From the NCBI GenBank assembly GCA_035717365.1, contig DASTIS010000230.1, positions 1 through 64,000 on the forward strand: a DNA stretch of 64,000 nt, written 5' to 3'. Of this stretch, positions 44,096 through 53,393 are shown one piece after another. The first letter of the stretch is position 1; each line of letters opens with the position of its first letter. The position numbers and the translations under genes are program-made. The notes under the pieces were generated by a model that had not been told where the DNA came from, did not search any database, and saw only the letters and a list, made by a program, of their open reading frames with translations. Source of the stretch: 66-474 sp035717365 (GTDB lineage: Bacteria; Pseudomonadota; Gammaproteobacteria; Xanthomonadales; Rhodanobacteraceae).

Positions 44096-45514
44096 TCACT
44101 TGCTGCCGGGTGGCTTGTACATGCTGGCCAGCATGTCCAGCTGTGAGCTCAGGAAGCTGCTGGTCTGGTTCATCTGCGACATGGTCACGTCGAGCGCGGT
44201 GAATTGCTTGAGATAGCGGTCCTGGACGCTCTGCATGCGTGCGTCCAGCCGGGCTTGCTGCTGGTCGAGCTGCTTGCCGCGTGCATCCAGGCTGTCGCTG
44301 CGGATGTCGAGCAGGCCGCCGGTGCCGAGGTAGCCGTCGAGCAGGTTGTCCAGCTTGCCGGCGTAGCCCAGGTCGCCACCGAACAGGTTGGCCACCTGGG
44401 CGGGTTGCGAACCCAGGGCACCGCCGAGCTTGTTGGCGTCCAGTTGCAGCGTGCCGTCGGCCTGCAAATTGACGCCGATGTCGCCCAGCGTGCGCAGGCC
44501 CGACGTGTTGCTGCCGGCGACATCGGCCAGTACCGACGAGAGCTGCGAGCGGATGCCAAGCAGGCTGGCATCGCCCAGCAGCGGCCCGGCGGTCTTGCTG
44601 CCGGGGTCGTAGCTGGCCAGTTGCCCGGCGCCTCGAACGAAATTGTTGTAGGCGTTGACGAATGCCTGGACCAGGTTTTGCGTCGACGTCGCGTCGCGGC
44701 CCACGGTCAGGGTCTCGGTCTGGCCGGGTTCCGCGCTGGCGATGTTCAAGGTGACGCCATCGATGGCGCCGTCCACGACATTGTCGGGGGAGGTGCTGGT
44801 GAAGCCGTCGATGTTGACCTGGGCATCCGTCGCCGCGTTCTGCAAGGTCAGGTTGCCAGTGTTCGTCGAGGCATCCCAGCTCAACGCGTTCAGGCCGCCG
44901 TCGCCGCCGCTTGCACTGATGCTGAAAGCATTGGCGACTCCGGTTGCGGTCGAAGTCAGCACCAGGTGGTCGCCGTCCGTGGCGTGCACGATGGTGGCGC
45001 CGACGCCGGGGTTGCCGCTGGCGCCGTTGATGGCGTCACGGATGCCGGAAAGGGTGTTGTTGCCCGAATCAATGTCGATGGCGATCGAATCGCCACCAAC
45101 GGAAAGCGTGAGGGTGCCGGTACCCACGGCGGCATCGTCGGCGTACGCGGCGGAAGTCAGTTTCTGGGCCGCAGCGGTCTGCAGCACCTCGATCTGGTAA
45201 CGGCCGGGCATCGCGTTGGCGCCGGCCGTGGCGGTGAAGAGGTCCGTATCGCTCGAAGTCGCGGTGTACTTCGTGAAGGCGCTGCCGTCGGCCAGCGATG
45301 ACAAGCTGCTTTGCAACGCCGCCAACAGCGATTTCAGAGAGCCGATCGCCGAGGTCTGGTTGGTGACATAGGCACGCTGGTTGTCGATCTGGGCCTGTGC
45401 CGGTTGGCGCTCTGCATCCACCAGTTTCGAGACGAGCGTATTGACGTCCAGCCCCGAGCCGATGCCTGGCGAACTGATGAGTCCGGTGCCTGGGTTGGTG
45501 CTGATGGTGGACAT
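44096..45514 (-). CDS. fliD: FliD, filament cap protein
   Basis: 472 residues. N-terminal ISSPGIGSGLDVNTLVSKLVDAERQPAQ is the FliD_N signature; a central variable adhesin-like region; C-terminal domain ending LTVMSQMNQTSSFLSSQLDMLASMYK-like sequence. It caps the filament and guides flagellin folding. A sigma-54 promoter lies 58 to 73 bases upstream, so it is transcribed separately from fliC. Confidence 0.96.
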   Translation of the reverse strand: MSTISTNPGTGLISSPGIGSGLDVNTLVSKLVDAERQPAQAQIDNQRAYVTNQTSAIGSLKSLLAALQSSLSSLADGSAFTKYTATSSDTDLFTATAGANAMPGRYQIEVLQTAAAQKLTSAAYADDAAVGTGTLTLSVGGDSIAIDIDSGNNTLSGIRDAINGASGNPGVGATIVHATDGDHLVLTSTATGVANAFSISASGGDGGLNALSWDASTNTGNLTLQNAATDAQVNIDGFTSTSPDNVVDGAIDGVTLNIASAEPGQTETLTVGRDATSTQNLVQAFVNAYNNFVRGAGQLASYDPGSKTAGPLLGDASLLGIRSQLSSVLADVAGSNTSGLRTLGDIGVNLQADGTLQLDANKLGGALGSQPAQVANLFGGDLGYAGKLDNLLDGYLGTGGLLDIRSDSLDARGKQLDQQQARLDARMQSVQDRYLKQFTALDVTMSQMNQTSSFLSSQLDMLASMYKPPGSK

Positions 45515-45571
45515 GAAAAGGTGGCTCCGGAATCGTGGTGATGGAAATTCGACGGTGATCGCAGTGCATCA

Positions 45572-45587
45572 AGCAATTCGCGTACCA
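45572..45587 (-). promoter_or_regulatory. Sigma-54 -24/-12 promoter of fliD
   Basis: Minus-strand TGGTACGCGAATTGCT with GG-N10-GC intact and one mismatch to TGGCACG. The predicted start near 45561 gives a leader of about 46 bases. Confidence 0.8.
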
Positions 45588-45664
45588 CTCGCGAGCCGCG
45601 TGTCGATCAAGGTTTGCGGGCCTCCGGCGTTCGTCATTTCCGTGAAAACGGTCTATTGCCTGTC

Positions 45665-45694
45665 CCGCCGGCGGCGAACGATTGCCGCCGGCGG
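45665..45694 (-). terminator. Strong hairpin after fliC
   Basis: An 11-base perfect stem (CCGCCGGCGGC and its complement) around an 8-base loop, starting 15 bases past the fliC stop. No U-tract follows, so it may act as an mRNA-stabilising or Rho-assisted end, and it resembles the GC hairpins near 57861-57908. Confidence 0.6.
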
Positions 45695-45708
45695 AACCCG
45701 GTTGCCGC

Positions 45709-47088
45709 TTACTGCAGAAGCTTCAGCACCAGCTGCGGCGCCGCGTTGGCCTGGGCCAGCATCGACACGCCTGCCTGTTGCAGGATCTGCGCCTGGCTCA
45801 TCGAGGCCGTCTCCGATGCGAAGTCGGTGTCTTCGATGCGGCTGCGGGAAGCCGACAGGTTTTCCGAGATCGCCTGCAGGTTCGAGATGGTCGAGTCGAA
45901 GCGGTTCTGGATGGCGCCGAGATCGCTGCGCACCGAGCTGACCGTGGACAGCGCCGCGTCGACGCGGTTGATCACGTCGTTCGCGTCAGCCACCGAGGTG
46001 ACGTCGACGTCGGACAGGCTGCCCGATACCTGCGTCGTGCCGGCGGTGAAACCGAGCGCGGTGAAGTCCGTGCCAGTGCCGCCGATGGTCAACGTGCTCT
46101 GCGACTGGATCTGCAGCGCGCCGGTGCCGTCGAGGTAGGCGGTCACGCCGCTGATGCCCTCGGCGTTGATGCCGTCGGCCAGCGACTGGGCGTCGGAGAA
46201 CGTGCCGACGATGTCGGTGCCGTTGAGGCTGAGTTCGCCTGCAGCCAGATCCAGCATGCCGGTGGCTGCCGTAGCAGTGGCCGCGCCTGTGGTGTCGTCG
46301 GAATTACCATCGGTAATGGTGCCAGCGGTCAGGCCCATCAGGTTGTTGCCCGCGACCGATACATCCGCGCCCGCGGCGGCCAGATGCACTTCGCCCCCGA
46401 CGTTGGACGCCGTGAGGTTGGCGATCCCTGCGGAGTTGATTGCGGAAACGAGGCTGTCGACGTCGGTGAAGGTGCCGGTGATGTCGGTGCCACCCAGGGT
46501 CAGGTCGCCCGCGGCGAGAGTCAGGCCGGCGCTACCGAACGCACTGCTGACGTCCTGCGAAACCGTGGCCACCGAGCCGATCTGGCTGGCCTTGGTGCCT
46601 TGGGTCAGGTCGATGGTAATCGTCTCGCCGACGTTGGCGCCGACCTGAAAAGCGGCGGAACCGAAGCTGCCGTCCAGCACGTGGCGACCGTTGAACGTGG
46701 TCTGCTGCGAGATGCGGGTGATCTCAGCGAGACGCTGCTGCACTTCGGCGTCCAGCGCAGCGCGATCGCTGTCGGAGTTGGTGGCGTTGGCCGACTGCAC
46801 CGCCAACTGGCGGATGGCCTGCAGGTTGTTGGTCAGCTCGCCCAGCGCCGACTCCGTGGTCTGCGCCAGCGAAATGCCGTCGTTGGCGTTGCGCACGGCG
46901 GTGTTCAGGCCGTTGATCTGGGTGGTGAAGCGGGTCGAGATGGCGAGGCCCGCGGCGTCGTCCTTGGCGCTGTTGATGCGCAGGCCCGAAGACAGGCGCT
47001 GCATCGCGGTGGCCAGCGCGTTCTGCGACTGGTTGAGGTTGCGCTGAGCAGTCAGCGACATGATGTTGGTGTTGATGACCTGAGGCAT
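45709..47088 (-). CDS. fliC: FliC, flagellin
   Basis: 459 residues. N-terminal D0/D1 (MPQVINTNIMSLTAQRNLNQSQ; QRLSSGLRINSAKDDAAGLAI) and C-terminal D1/D0 (SRIEDTDFASETASMSQAQILQQAGVSMLAQAN) are typical, and only one flagellin gene is seen. The central domain holds two 40-residue related segments (189-228 and 279-318, pattern LxLAAGxLxLxGTDIxGTFxD), flagellin_IN-type repeats from an internal duplication. The extreme end is PQLVLKLLQ rather than the common PQNVLSLLR. Transcribed from a sigma-28 promoter with a 90-base leader. Confidence 0.97.
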   Translation of the reverse strand: MPQVINTNIMSLTAQRNLNQSQNALATAMQRLSSGLRINSAKDDAAGLAISTRFTTQINGLNTAVRNANDGISLAQTTESALGELTNNLQAIRQLAVQSANATNSDSDRAALDAEVQQRLAEITRISQQTTFNGRHVLDGSFGSAAFQVGANVGETITIDLTQGTKASQIGSVATVSQDVSSAFGSAGLTLAAGDLTLGGTDITGTFTDVDSLVSAINSAGIANLTASNVGGEVHLAAAGADVSVAGNNLMGLTAGTITDGNSDDTTGAATATAATGMLDLAAGELSLNGTDIVGTFSDAQSLADGINAEGISGVTAYLDGTGALQIQSQSTLTIGGTGTDFTALGFTAGTTQVSGSLSDVDVTSVADANDVINRVDAALSTVSSVRSDLGAIQNRFDSTISNLQAISENLSASRSRIEDTDFASETASMSQAQILQQAGVSMLAQANAAPQLVLKLLQ

Positions 47089-47398
47089 GGGAAGGTTCTC
47101 CTGACGGTACGTTGTGCCGGACTTCCGGCGTGGGTCGTTCCGGCGGTGCTTCCGAAGTACCGGTTGCATGCCGCCTCGGAGATTGTTTCGGCACGTGGGT
47201 GGCGAACTTGAGTGCCGGATGAAGTCGTTTCGTCGTTGTCAACGCCGCTGCCGCGCCATGCCGCAGCAGGGGTCGACGCGCTGTTCCGGGGTGCCGCGAT
47301 GCGTGTGACGAGCGCGTCGAGTGCAGCGCCGACGGCCGGATGGTTCGACGCGAGGCCGCGCGGAGAACCCACGCTGGCCGCGGTCGTGTCGCGCCGCC
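47089..47398. other. fliC-flgL intergenic region
   Basis: 310 bases containing the fliC sigma-28 promoter (47185-47211) and the fliC leader. The rest, next to the flgL stop, shows no gene or clear U-tailed terminator. Confidence 0.6.
47185..47211 (-). promoter_or_regulatory. Sigma-28 promoter of fliC
   Basis: Minus-strand TCAAG (47207-47211)-N14-GCCGAAAC (47185-47192). Exact spacing and 5 of 5 at -35. The predicted start near 47178 leaves a leader of about 90 bases. Confidence 0.88.
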
Positions 47399-48586
47399 TT
47401 ACTTCAGGAAATCGAACAGCGACATGCCCTGAACTTTGATGTAGGTCTGCTGCGCGGCCTGCAGCGCCACCTGCTGCAGGTTCAATTTGCCGATGGCGCT
47501 GGCCATGTCGACGTCCTGCAGGTTGGAGATCGCGCCCTGGTTCTGGACGTGCAGATCGGCCTCGGTGGATTTTTGCTGGTCCAGGGTATTCATCCGCGCG
47601 CCGATGCGGGCCTGCACGTCGAGCACGCGTTGCAGCGACCGGTCGATGCCCTCGATCTGGCGGTTGACGACATTGCTGGAAGCCGGACCCGGCGGCATGC
47701 TTTCGAAGGCATCGATCAATCTGCCGACGCTGGCGAACATGCTTTGCGTGGATCCCGATTGCACGGAGAGGGTATCGCCCGCGGCGGGTTCGCCGTCGAG
47801 CTGGATCTGCATGCCGCCGAACGCGATCGCGCCGTGGCCGTCGTAGCTGCCGGTGCCGGCGATGTTGCCGGCGCTGTCTGCAGCCTGCCATGTGCCGTCG
47901 GCCGCGAAAGTGATGGTGTACGCGCCGCCGGTGTAGGCGCCGCTGTCGATCACGCTGCTCGCGCCGACCACCAGCGCCCCGGTGTTGGTCGCGCCTGCCT
48001 GCACGGCAAAGCGGCCGTTGCCGGCCGGGATGTTCATGAACACGTCGCTGCCGGGGTCGCCCGTGGCTACCTGCATGCCGGGCGCGGCGGCAACCATGCG
48101 CTGGCCGTCATCGCCCTTGTACGAGACATCGAAGCCCGCGTTTTGCACGAATGGCGTGGCGCGCACCGCATTGCCTGCGAACAGGGCGTCGCCCTGCGCG
48201 TCGGTGCCGTTGGATACCTGCACGAGCTGTGAAAACAACTGGCGCAGTTCGGTGGCGGTGGCGACGCGGTCGCTCGGGGTCTGGCTGGCATTGGTGCCTT
48301 GCAGCGCAAGGGTACGCACGCGCTGCAGGATGCCGGTCACCTGGTTGAGCGAGGTTTCTTCCAGGCCGAGCCGGCCGTTGGCGCTGTCGATGTTGCGCTG
48401 GTATTGCTGGTTGGCCGCTTCCACGTGTTGCAGTTTCAGTACCTGGGCGGCGGCGACCGGGTCGTCGGAGGCATTGAGGATGCGCTTGCCGCTGCTCAGC
48501 TGCCGTTGCGTGTCGGCCATCTGTGACTGACGGTCGAGGATGTCGTTGATGGCGCTTTGCTGCATCCACGTGGTCGATATCCGCAT
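47399..48586 (-). CDS. flgL: FlgL, hook-filament junction protein
   Basis: 395 residues. Flagellin-like N-terminus (MRISTTWMQQSAINDILDRQSQMADTQRQLSSGKRILNASDDPVAAAQVL) and C-terminal helices (LQDVDMASAIGKLNLQQVALQAAQQTYIKVQGMSLFDFLK). It joins FlgK to the filament. It is the last gene of the flgB operon, 4 bases after flgK. Confidence 0.96.
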   Translation of the reverse strand: MRISTTWMQQSAINDILDRQSQMADTQRQLSSGKRILNASDDPVAAAQVLKLQHVEAANQQYQRNIDSANGRLGLEETSLNQVTGILQRVRTLALQGTNASQTPSDRVATATELRQLFSQLVQVSNGTDAQGDALFAGNAVRATPFVQNAGFDVSYKGDDGQRMVAAAPGMQVATGDPGSDVFMNIPAGNGRFAVQAGATNTGALVVGASSVIDSGAYTGGAYTITFAADGTWQAADSAGNIAGTGSYDGHGAIAFGGMQIQLDGEPAAGDTLSVQSGSTQSMFASVGRLIDAFESMPPGPASSNVVNRQIEGIDRSLQRVLDVQARIGARMNTLDQQKSTEADLHVQNQGAISNLQDVDMASAIGKLNLQQVALQAAQQTYIKVQGMSLFDFLK

Positions 48587-48590
48587 GGCT

Positions 48591-50453
48591 TCAGCTCCTT
48601 ACCGCGTTGATCAGGGTGTCGAAGAGGGTGTTTGCGGTGGCAATCACCTGTGCCGAGGCCTGGTAGGACTGTTGGTAACGAATGAGGTTGCTGGCCTCCT
48701 CGTCGAGATTGACGCCGGCCACGGATTGCTGCGATTGCTGGGCCTGCTGGTAAAGACTGGTCTGCGCGTCCAGGTTCATCTTGGCTTGTGCGCCCATGGT
48801 GCCGGTGCCGGCAACCAGGCTGGCGTAGGCATCGCCGGCCGAAACCGTGCCGCCGCCGAGCACGCCGAGGTCGGCGGTCTTGCCCAGCGCCAGCGCATTG
48901 CTGTTGTCGCCGGCACCGTCGCTGTTGCTCCTGACGGTGAAGCCGTCACCGGCGGCAGGCGCGCCATCCAGCGCGAGGCTCCAGCCATTCAACTGGATCG
49001 GCGATGCGGGGGTGTAGGGGTAACTGCCCGTGCCGTTGATCGAATAAGTGGTGGCGTCGATGAAATCGATTTGCGCCGTCGCCTGCAGGTTGGCGTCGCC
49101 GACATCGGTGACGTTCAGCTCTGCGACGCTCGCCTGGTTGCCGCTGGCGGCGACGGCCTTGACCGGTGCCGCCAACGCGAGCTGGCCTGGATCCGTGAGT
49201 GTCAGTTGCAGCCCGCCCGCTGCACCGAGTGTGGGCTGGATGCGGAAACTGTCACCGGCGGCGGCCGTGCCGGCGATAACCAGGTGCAGGCCGTCGAAGC
49301 TGAGCGGGTCGGCGCTGGTGCCGCCGCCGGTCGCAGTGACCGGGCTGCCGCCGGTGGTACGCACCGACCAGGCGCTGCCGTCGTAGCGCAGGGTGTAGTC
49401 GCTCGCCTGCAGCGACCCGACATCCGTGATGGTGGCGCCGACCGTGGCGTTGCCGGTGTTGCCGCCCGCCGCCGATACCTGCGGCGCGGGCAGCGTGAAC
49501 ATGTCGCCGCCGAGCTGGCCGTTCAAATCCATGCCCTGGCGGTGCTGCGCGTTCACCGCGCTGGCGAAGGCGATTGCGATGCGTCCCAACTGGTTGCGCG
49601 CCGGTTCGAGCACGTTGCCGCGGTAATCGAGCAGGCCGCCCAGCGCGCCTCCCTGCAACTGGCCATCGAGGCTGGCGCCGGTGGATGAGGCCACGTTGGT
49701 GCGGGTAGCGTCGTAGGGATCGGGCACGGCTTTCAATGCGAGCGCGCTCGAGCCGCTGACCAGGGTCTGGCCATTGCCCGCAAACACGTTGATGCTGTTG
49801 CCCTGCGTCGAGGTGGTAATCCCGACTTGCGCGGACAGTTGCTGCAAAAGCTGATCACGACGATCAAGCAGGTCGTTGGGTGGGTTGCCGCCGGCAGCTT
49901 CGCTTGCGATCTGCTGGTTGAGGTCGGCGATGCCCTTGGCCAGGCCGTTGATGCTGGAGACGCTGTCGGCGACGCGCTGGTTGATCTGGCTCCATTGCCG
50001 GGCGAGCTGCTGGTCGAGGGTGTGGAAGGTGCCGACCAGCGATGTCGCGTTGCCCAGCACGGCCTGGCGCGTGGGCGTCGAAGTGGGGTTGTTGGCGGCG
50101 TCCTGGACACTCGAATAAAAACCGTCCATGGCCGACTGCACGTTGTTGTTTCCCCCCAGCAGGTCGTTGAGGTTGTCGGTGAGCTGGCTGAAGGTGGTGG
50201 CGCGTTGCAGCGACGAATCCTGGTTCCGGACCGCGGCGGTGAGGTACTGGTTGTATGCGCGCCGTACATCGACCACGTCCACGCCCTGGCCGATGAAGAA
50301 GTTGCCCGCACGCTGCGGGTCGCGCGTGGCCAGTGTGACCGTCTGCCGGCTGTAGCCCGGCGTGCTGGCGTTGGCGATGTTGTGGCCGGTGGTAGCCAGC
50401 GCCACACGCGAGGCGAGCAGGCCGGAAATGCCGGTGCCGAGAAGGTCAGCCAT
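48591..50453 (-). CDS. flgK: FlgK, hook-filament junction protein
   Basis: 620 residues. N-terminal LLGTGISGLLASRVALATTGHNIANASTPGYSRQ and C-terminal EEASNLIRYQQSYQASAQVIATANTLFDTLINAVR are FlgK signatures; the central part (300-530) is variable with repeated AAGDxFxIxP-like strands. It lies between hook and FlgL. Separated by 30 bases from flgJ. Confidence 0.96.
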   Translation of the reverse strand: MADLLGTGISGLLASRVALATTGHNIANASTPGYSRQTVTLATRDPQRAGNFFIGQGVDVVDVRRAYNQYLTAAVRNQDSSLQRATTFSQLTDNLNDLLGGNNNVQSAMDGFYSSVQDAANNPTSTPTRQAVLGNATSLVGTFHTLDQQLARQWSQINQRVADSVSSINGLAKGIADLNQQIASEAAGGNPPNDLLDRRDQLLQQLSAQVGITTSTQGNSINVFAGNGQTLVSGSSALALKAVPDPYDATRTNVASSTGASLDGQLQGGALGGLLDYRGNVLEPARNQLGRIAIAFASAVNAQHRQGMDLNGQLGGDMFTLPAPQVSAAGGNTGNATVGATITDVGSLQASDYTLRYDGSAWSVRTTGGSPVTATGGGTSADPLSFDGLHLVIAGTAAAGDSFRIQPTLGAAGGLQLTLTDPGQLALAAPVKAVAASGNQASVAELNVTDVGDANLQATAQIDFIDATTYSINGTGSYPYTPASPIQLNGWSLALDGAPAAGDGFTVRSNSDGAGDNSNALALGKTADLGVLGGGTVSAGDAYASLVAGTGTMGAQAKMNLDAQTSLYQQAQQSQQSVAGVNLDEEASNLIRYQQSYQASAQVIATANTLFDTLINAVRS

Positions 50454-50483
50454 GTCCCTCGCTCCACAGGTGAATGTGCATTC

Positions 50484-51536
50484 TTATGATCCCGGTGTCG
50501 GCGACGACGGAGAATCCTTGAGCGACGCCAGCGCATCGCGCATGGTGTCGCTGTTGGCGATGGCGGTCAGCTTGTTGGCATAGTCCGGGTCGGTGGCATA
50601 GCCGGCGCGATGCAGGGCGCGTGCGAAGCTGGCGACGTCCTCGCCGTGTCCGAGCGCGTCGGCGTAGCGAGGATTTCCGGTCAGCATCCGCGCGTAGTCG
50701 GCGAACGACCGAGCCGGCCCGGCATAGGCACGGAAGGCGGCGTTGCTGCGGACCGCCACGCCGTCCTTGAACTCGAGGGTGGGCACGTTGGCGTATTTGC
50801 CGTGCCAGCTCCCGCCGGCCTTGATGCCGAACAGGTTGAAGCTGTTGCTGCCGTCGGCCTGGTGTGGCATGTGCTTGCCCCAGCCGGTTTCCAATGCCGC
50901 CTGGGCGAGGACCGCGCGGACGCTTACGCCCAGTTTGTGTGCCACGGCCTGCGCGTAAGGCGCCAGCTTCTGGACGAAATCGTCGGGGCCGGAAAACACC
51001 CACTTCTGTGCCGCGTGCAATGCATCGAGTCCGGCCGTCTTCGCAAAATCGAGGACGCGGTCGAAAACGCTGTCGGTGGCGTCCGCACCGTTCGCGGCAT
51101 TCGCGATGCCCCCTGTCGGGAACATGGCGGCCGGCATGGCGGAGGCGGTTGGAAGCGTGCGTGCTGCGAGCAGTCGTGGTGACAGCGCGGTGGGATCGGT
51201 GGTCGCTGTCGCCGAACCCTGCGCATTGCCGCCGAGTTGGCGGACCAGCATCGCGGCGATGCCCAGGCCCTTGCCATCGTTGGCGAGCGACAGCGCGAGC
51301 TGGTTGTCGAACATGCCGCGCCACTGGTCCGACTGCGCGCTGTCGAGAATGCCGCCGCCGAAGCTGGCCTGGCGCATGGACTTGATCAGCATTCGCGCGA
51401 ACACTGCCTCGAACTGGCGTGCCACGGTGGGCAGCGCCGCCTTGCCGTCATCGCGCGCCGCACGGGCCAGGCCGGACAATCCCTGGATGTCGGTCCAGGT
51501 GTCCGGTCCGCGCACGGGCAGGCGAGGCGCATCCAT
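50484..51536 (-). CDS. flgJ: FlgJ, rod cap with muramidase domain
   Basis: 350 residues, the two-domain proteobacterial type. The N-terminal rod-cap domain has VARQFEAVFARMLIKSMRQASFGGGILDSAQSDQWRGMFDNQLA. The C-terminal glucosaminidase domain has the catalytic Glu in LAQAALETGWGKHMP and FNLFGIKAGGSW. It opens the wall for rod growth. ATG 51536 shares one base with the flgI stop. Confidence 0.95.
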   Translation of the reverse strand: MDAPRLPVRGPDTWTDIQGLSGLARAARDDGKAALPTVARQFEAVFARMLIKSMRQASFGGGILDSAQSDQWRGMFDNQLALSLANDGKGLGIAAMLVRQLGGNAQGSATATTDPTALSPRLLAARTLPTASAMPAAMFPTGGIANAANGADATDSVFDRVLDFAKTAGLDALHAAQKWVFSGPDDFVQKLAPYAQAVAHKLGVSVRAVLAQAALETGWGKHMPHQADGSNSFNLFGIKAGGSWHGKYANVPTLEFKDGVAVRSNAAFRAYAGPARSFADYARMLTGNPRYADALGHGEDVASFARALHRAGYATDPDYANKLTAIANSDTMRDALASLKDSPSSPTPGS

Positions 51537-52711
51537 CAGATCACCACCAGATCGGCGTGCAGTGCGCCCGCTTGCTTGAGGGCTTGCAGAATGGCAATGA
51601 GGTCGTTGGGCGATGCGCCGACCTGGTTCACCGCGTGCACGATCTGGTCCAGGCTGACGCCCGGGCCGAATTTGAACATGTGGCCGCCGTGCTCGGCGAT
51701 CTTCACGTTGCTGCTGGGCACGATGGCGGTCTGGCCCTTGCTGAACGGCGCCGGCTGGCTGACCAGCGGCTGCTCGCCGATGCTGACTTCGATCGAGCCG
51801 TGGGCGACGGCAGCGGCGCTGACCTTGACGTCCGATCCGATCACCACGGTGCCGGTGCGCGAATTGACGATGACGCGCGCAGGCGCTTCCCCCGGCGTGA
51901 CGTCCAGGTTCTGGATACCGGCGATCCACGACACGCGTTGGGTCGGATCCAGCGGTGCGCGCACCTGCACCGACACCGCGTCGTTCGCCTGTGCGGTGCC
52001 GGCGCCGAAACGGTCGTTGATGGCCTGGGCCACGCGATTGGCGGTGGTGAAGTCCGGGGTGTTGAGGTTCAGCGTCAGACTGCCGGAGCCGTTGAAGTTG
52101 GACGCCACCGTGCGTTCCACCGTAGCGCCATTGGGGATGCGCCCTGTCGAGGAGATGTTCACCTGCACGCTGGAGCCGCTCTGGCCCTGGGCATTGATGC
52201 CGCCGACCAGCACGCTACCCTGGGCGATCGCGTAGGTGTTGCCGTCGGCGCCGCGCAATTGCGTCATCAGCAATTGGCCCCCGCGCAGGCTCTTGGCGTT
52301 GCCGATCGAGGCCACGGTCACGTCGATGGCCTGGCCGGGCTTGGAGAACGCCGGCAGCGACGCCGTGACCATCACCGCGGCGGCATTGCGCAATTGCGGG
52401 CGCACGTTGGCGGGCACGGTCACGCCGAACTGCTGCAGCATGTTCTCGAGGCTCTGGGTGGTGAAAGGCGCCTGGCTGGTCTGGTCGCCGCTGCCCTCCA
52501 GACCCACTACCAGGCCGTAGCCGATCAACTGGTTGCTGCGCACGCCGGCAATCTGCGCGAGGTCGCCGATGCGTTCGGCGTGCGCTGAGGGCGCCACCAT
52601 GGCCAGCGCGACCAGCAGCAACCAGGCAACGATGGCGCACCAGCGTACGCGCCAATCCGTGCGCGGTGCGCGGACGAGCTGCATGTGACGGGTGTGAATC
52701 TGCGTGCTCAT
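51536..52711 (-). CDS. flgI: FlgI, P-ring protein
   Basis: 391 residues. A long N-region and signal peptide (WCAIVAWLLLVALAMVAPSAHA), then ERIGDLAQIAGVRSNQLIGYGLVVGLEGSGDQT, the FlgI signature, and a conserved end with LDQIVHAVNQVGASPNDLIAILQALKQAGALHADLVVI. It forms the periplasmic bushing. ATG 52711 was chosen; it shares one base with the flgH stop. Confidence 0.96.
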   Translation of the reverse strand: MSTQIHTRHMQLVRAPRTDWRVRWCAIVAWLLLVALAMVAPSAHAERIGDLAQIAGVRSNQLIGYGLVVGLEGSGDQTSQAPFTTQSLENMLQQFGVTVPANVRPQLRNAAAVMVTASLPAFSKPGQAIDVTVASIGNAKSLRGGQLLMTQLRGADGNTYAIAQGSVLVGGINAQGQSGSSVQVNISSTGRIPNGATVERTVASNFNGSGSLTLNLNTPDFTTANRVAQAINDRFGAGTAQANDAVSVQVRAPLDPTQRVSWIAGIQNLDVTPGEAPARVIVNSRTGTVVIGSDVKVSAAAVAHGSIEVSIGEQPLVSQPAPFSKGQTAIVPSSNVKIAEHGGHMFKFGPGVSLDQIVHAVNQVGASPNDLIAILQALKQAGALHADLVVI

Positions 52712-53391
52712 CAGAACGGCATCCACTTGGAGTTGAAGAAGCGCGACAGCCAGCCTTGGGTGTTGGCGTCAGCCAGCGAGCCGCTGCCGGTATACGTGAT
52801 CTGGGCGTTGGCGATGCGAGTGGACAGGATGGTGTTGCCCGGCCCGATGTCCTGGGGTCGCGCGATCCCCGCAATGCGCACCAGTTCGCGGCCCTGGTTG
52901 ATGGTCAGCCACTTCTCGCCGCGCAGCACGAGGTTGCCGTTGGCCAGGCGCTGCGCCACCGTCACCGTGATCTGGCCGTTCAACTGGTTGCTCTGGCTGC
53001 TGGAACCGGAACCGTCGAAACCGCGATCGCCCGAAAGGCTGGCGATCTTGCCGCCATTGAGGGGAAAGGCCTTGCCCCAGAGGGTGGCTGCGCCGAGATC
53101 GGCACTGTCCTTCTTCGACGTCGTGGTCTGGGCCTTCTTGCTGGCCTGGGTGTTCTCGGCCAGCACGATGGTGACGATGTCGCCGACGCGGTGCGCGCGC
53201 GGGTCGGCGAACAGTTCCATGGAGTTGGTGTCGTGGTAGATGGCGCCGTCCGCCGGCGGCGGCGCCGACTGGGCGACGGGCATGGTGGGCGCCCACTCCG
53301 GATCGACGCGTGGCGCATTGCTGGCGCAACCGACCAGGGTGGCGACGGCGACCAGTGGCAAAAGGATGTGGACGAGGCGCGAATTGGTCAT
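52711..53391 (-). CDS. flgH: FlgH, L-ring lipoprotein
   Basis: 226 residues. Signal peptide with lipobox LVGC and lipidated C22. The mature part has RAHRVGDIVTIVLAENTQASKKAQTTTSKK, LNGQITVTVAQRLANGNLVLRGEKWLTINQG and a conserved C-terminus. It forms the outer-membrane bushing. The gene lies 2 bases after flgG. Confidence 0.96.
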   Translation of the reverse strand: MTNSRLVHILLPLVAVATLVGCASNAPRVDPEWAPTMPVAQSAPPPADGAIYHDTNSMELFADPRAHRVGDIVTIVLAENTQASKKAQTTTSKKDSADLGAATLWGKAFPLNGGKIASLSGDRGFDGSGSSSQSNQLNGQITVTVAQRLANGNLVLRGEKWLTINQGRELVRIAGIARPQDIGPGNTILSTRIANAQITYTGSGSLADANTQGWLSRFFNSKWMPF

Positions 53392-53393
53392 GG

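Noticed and set aside
44204..45301. Plus-strand frame antisense to fliD
   Set aside because: Low-complexity Gly/Val/Gln shadow of a clear FliD coding region.
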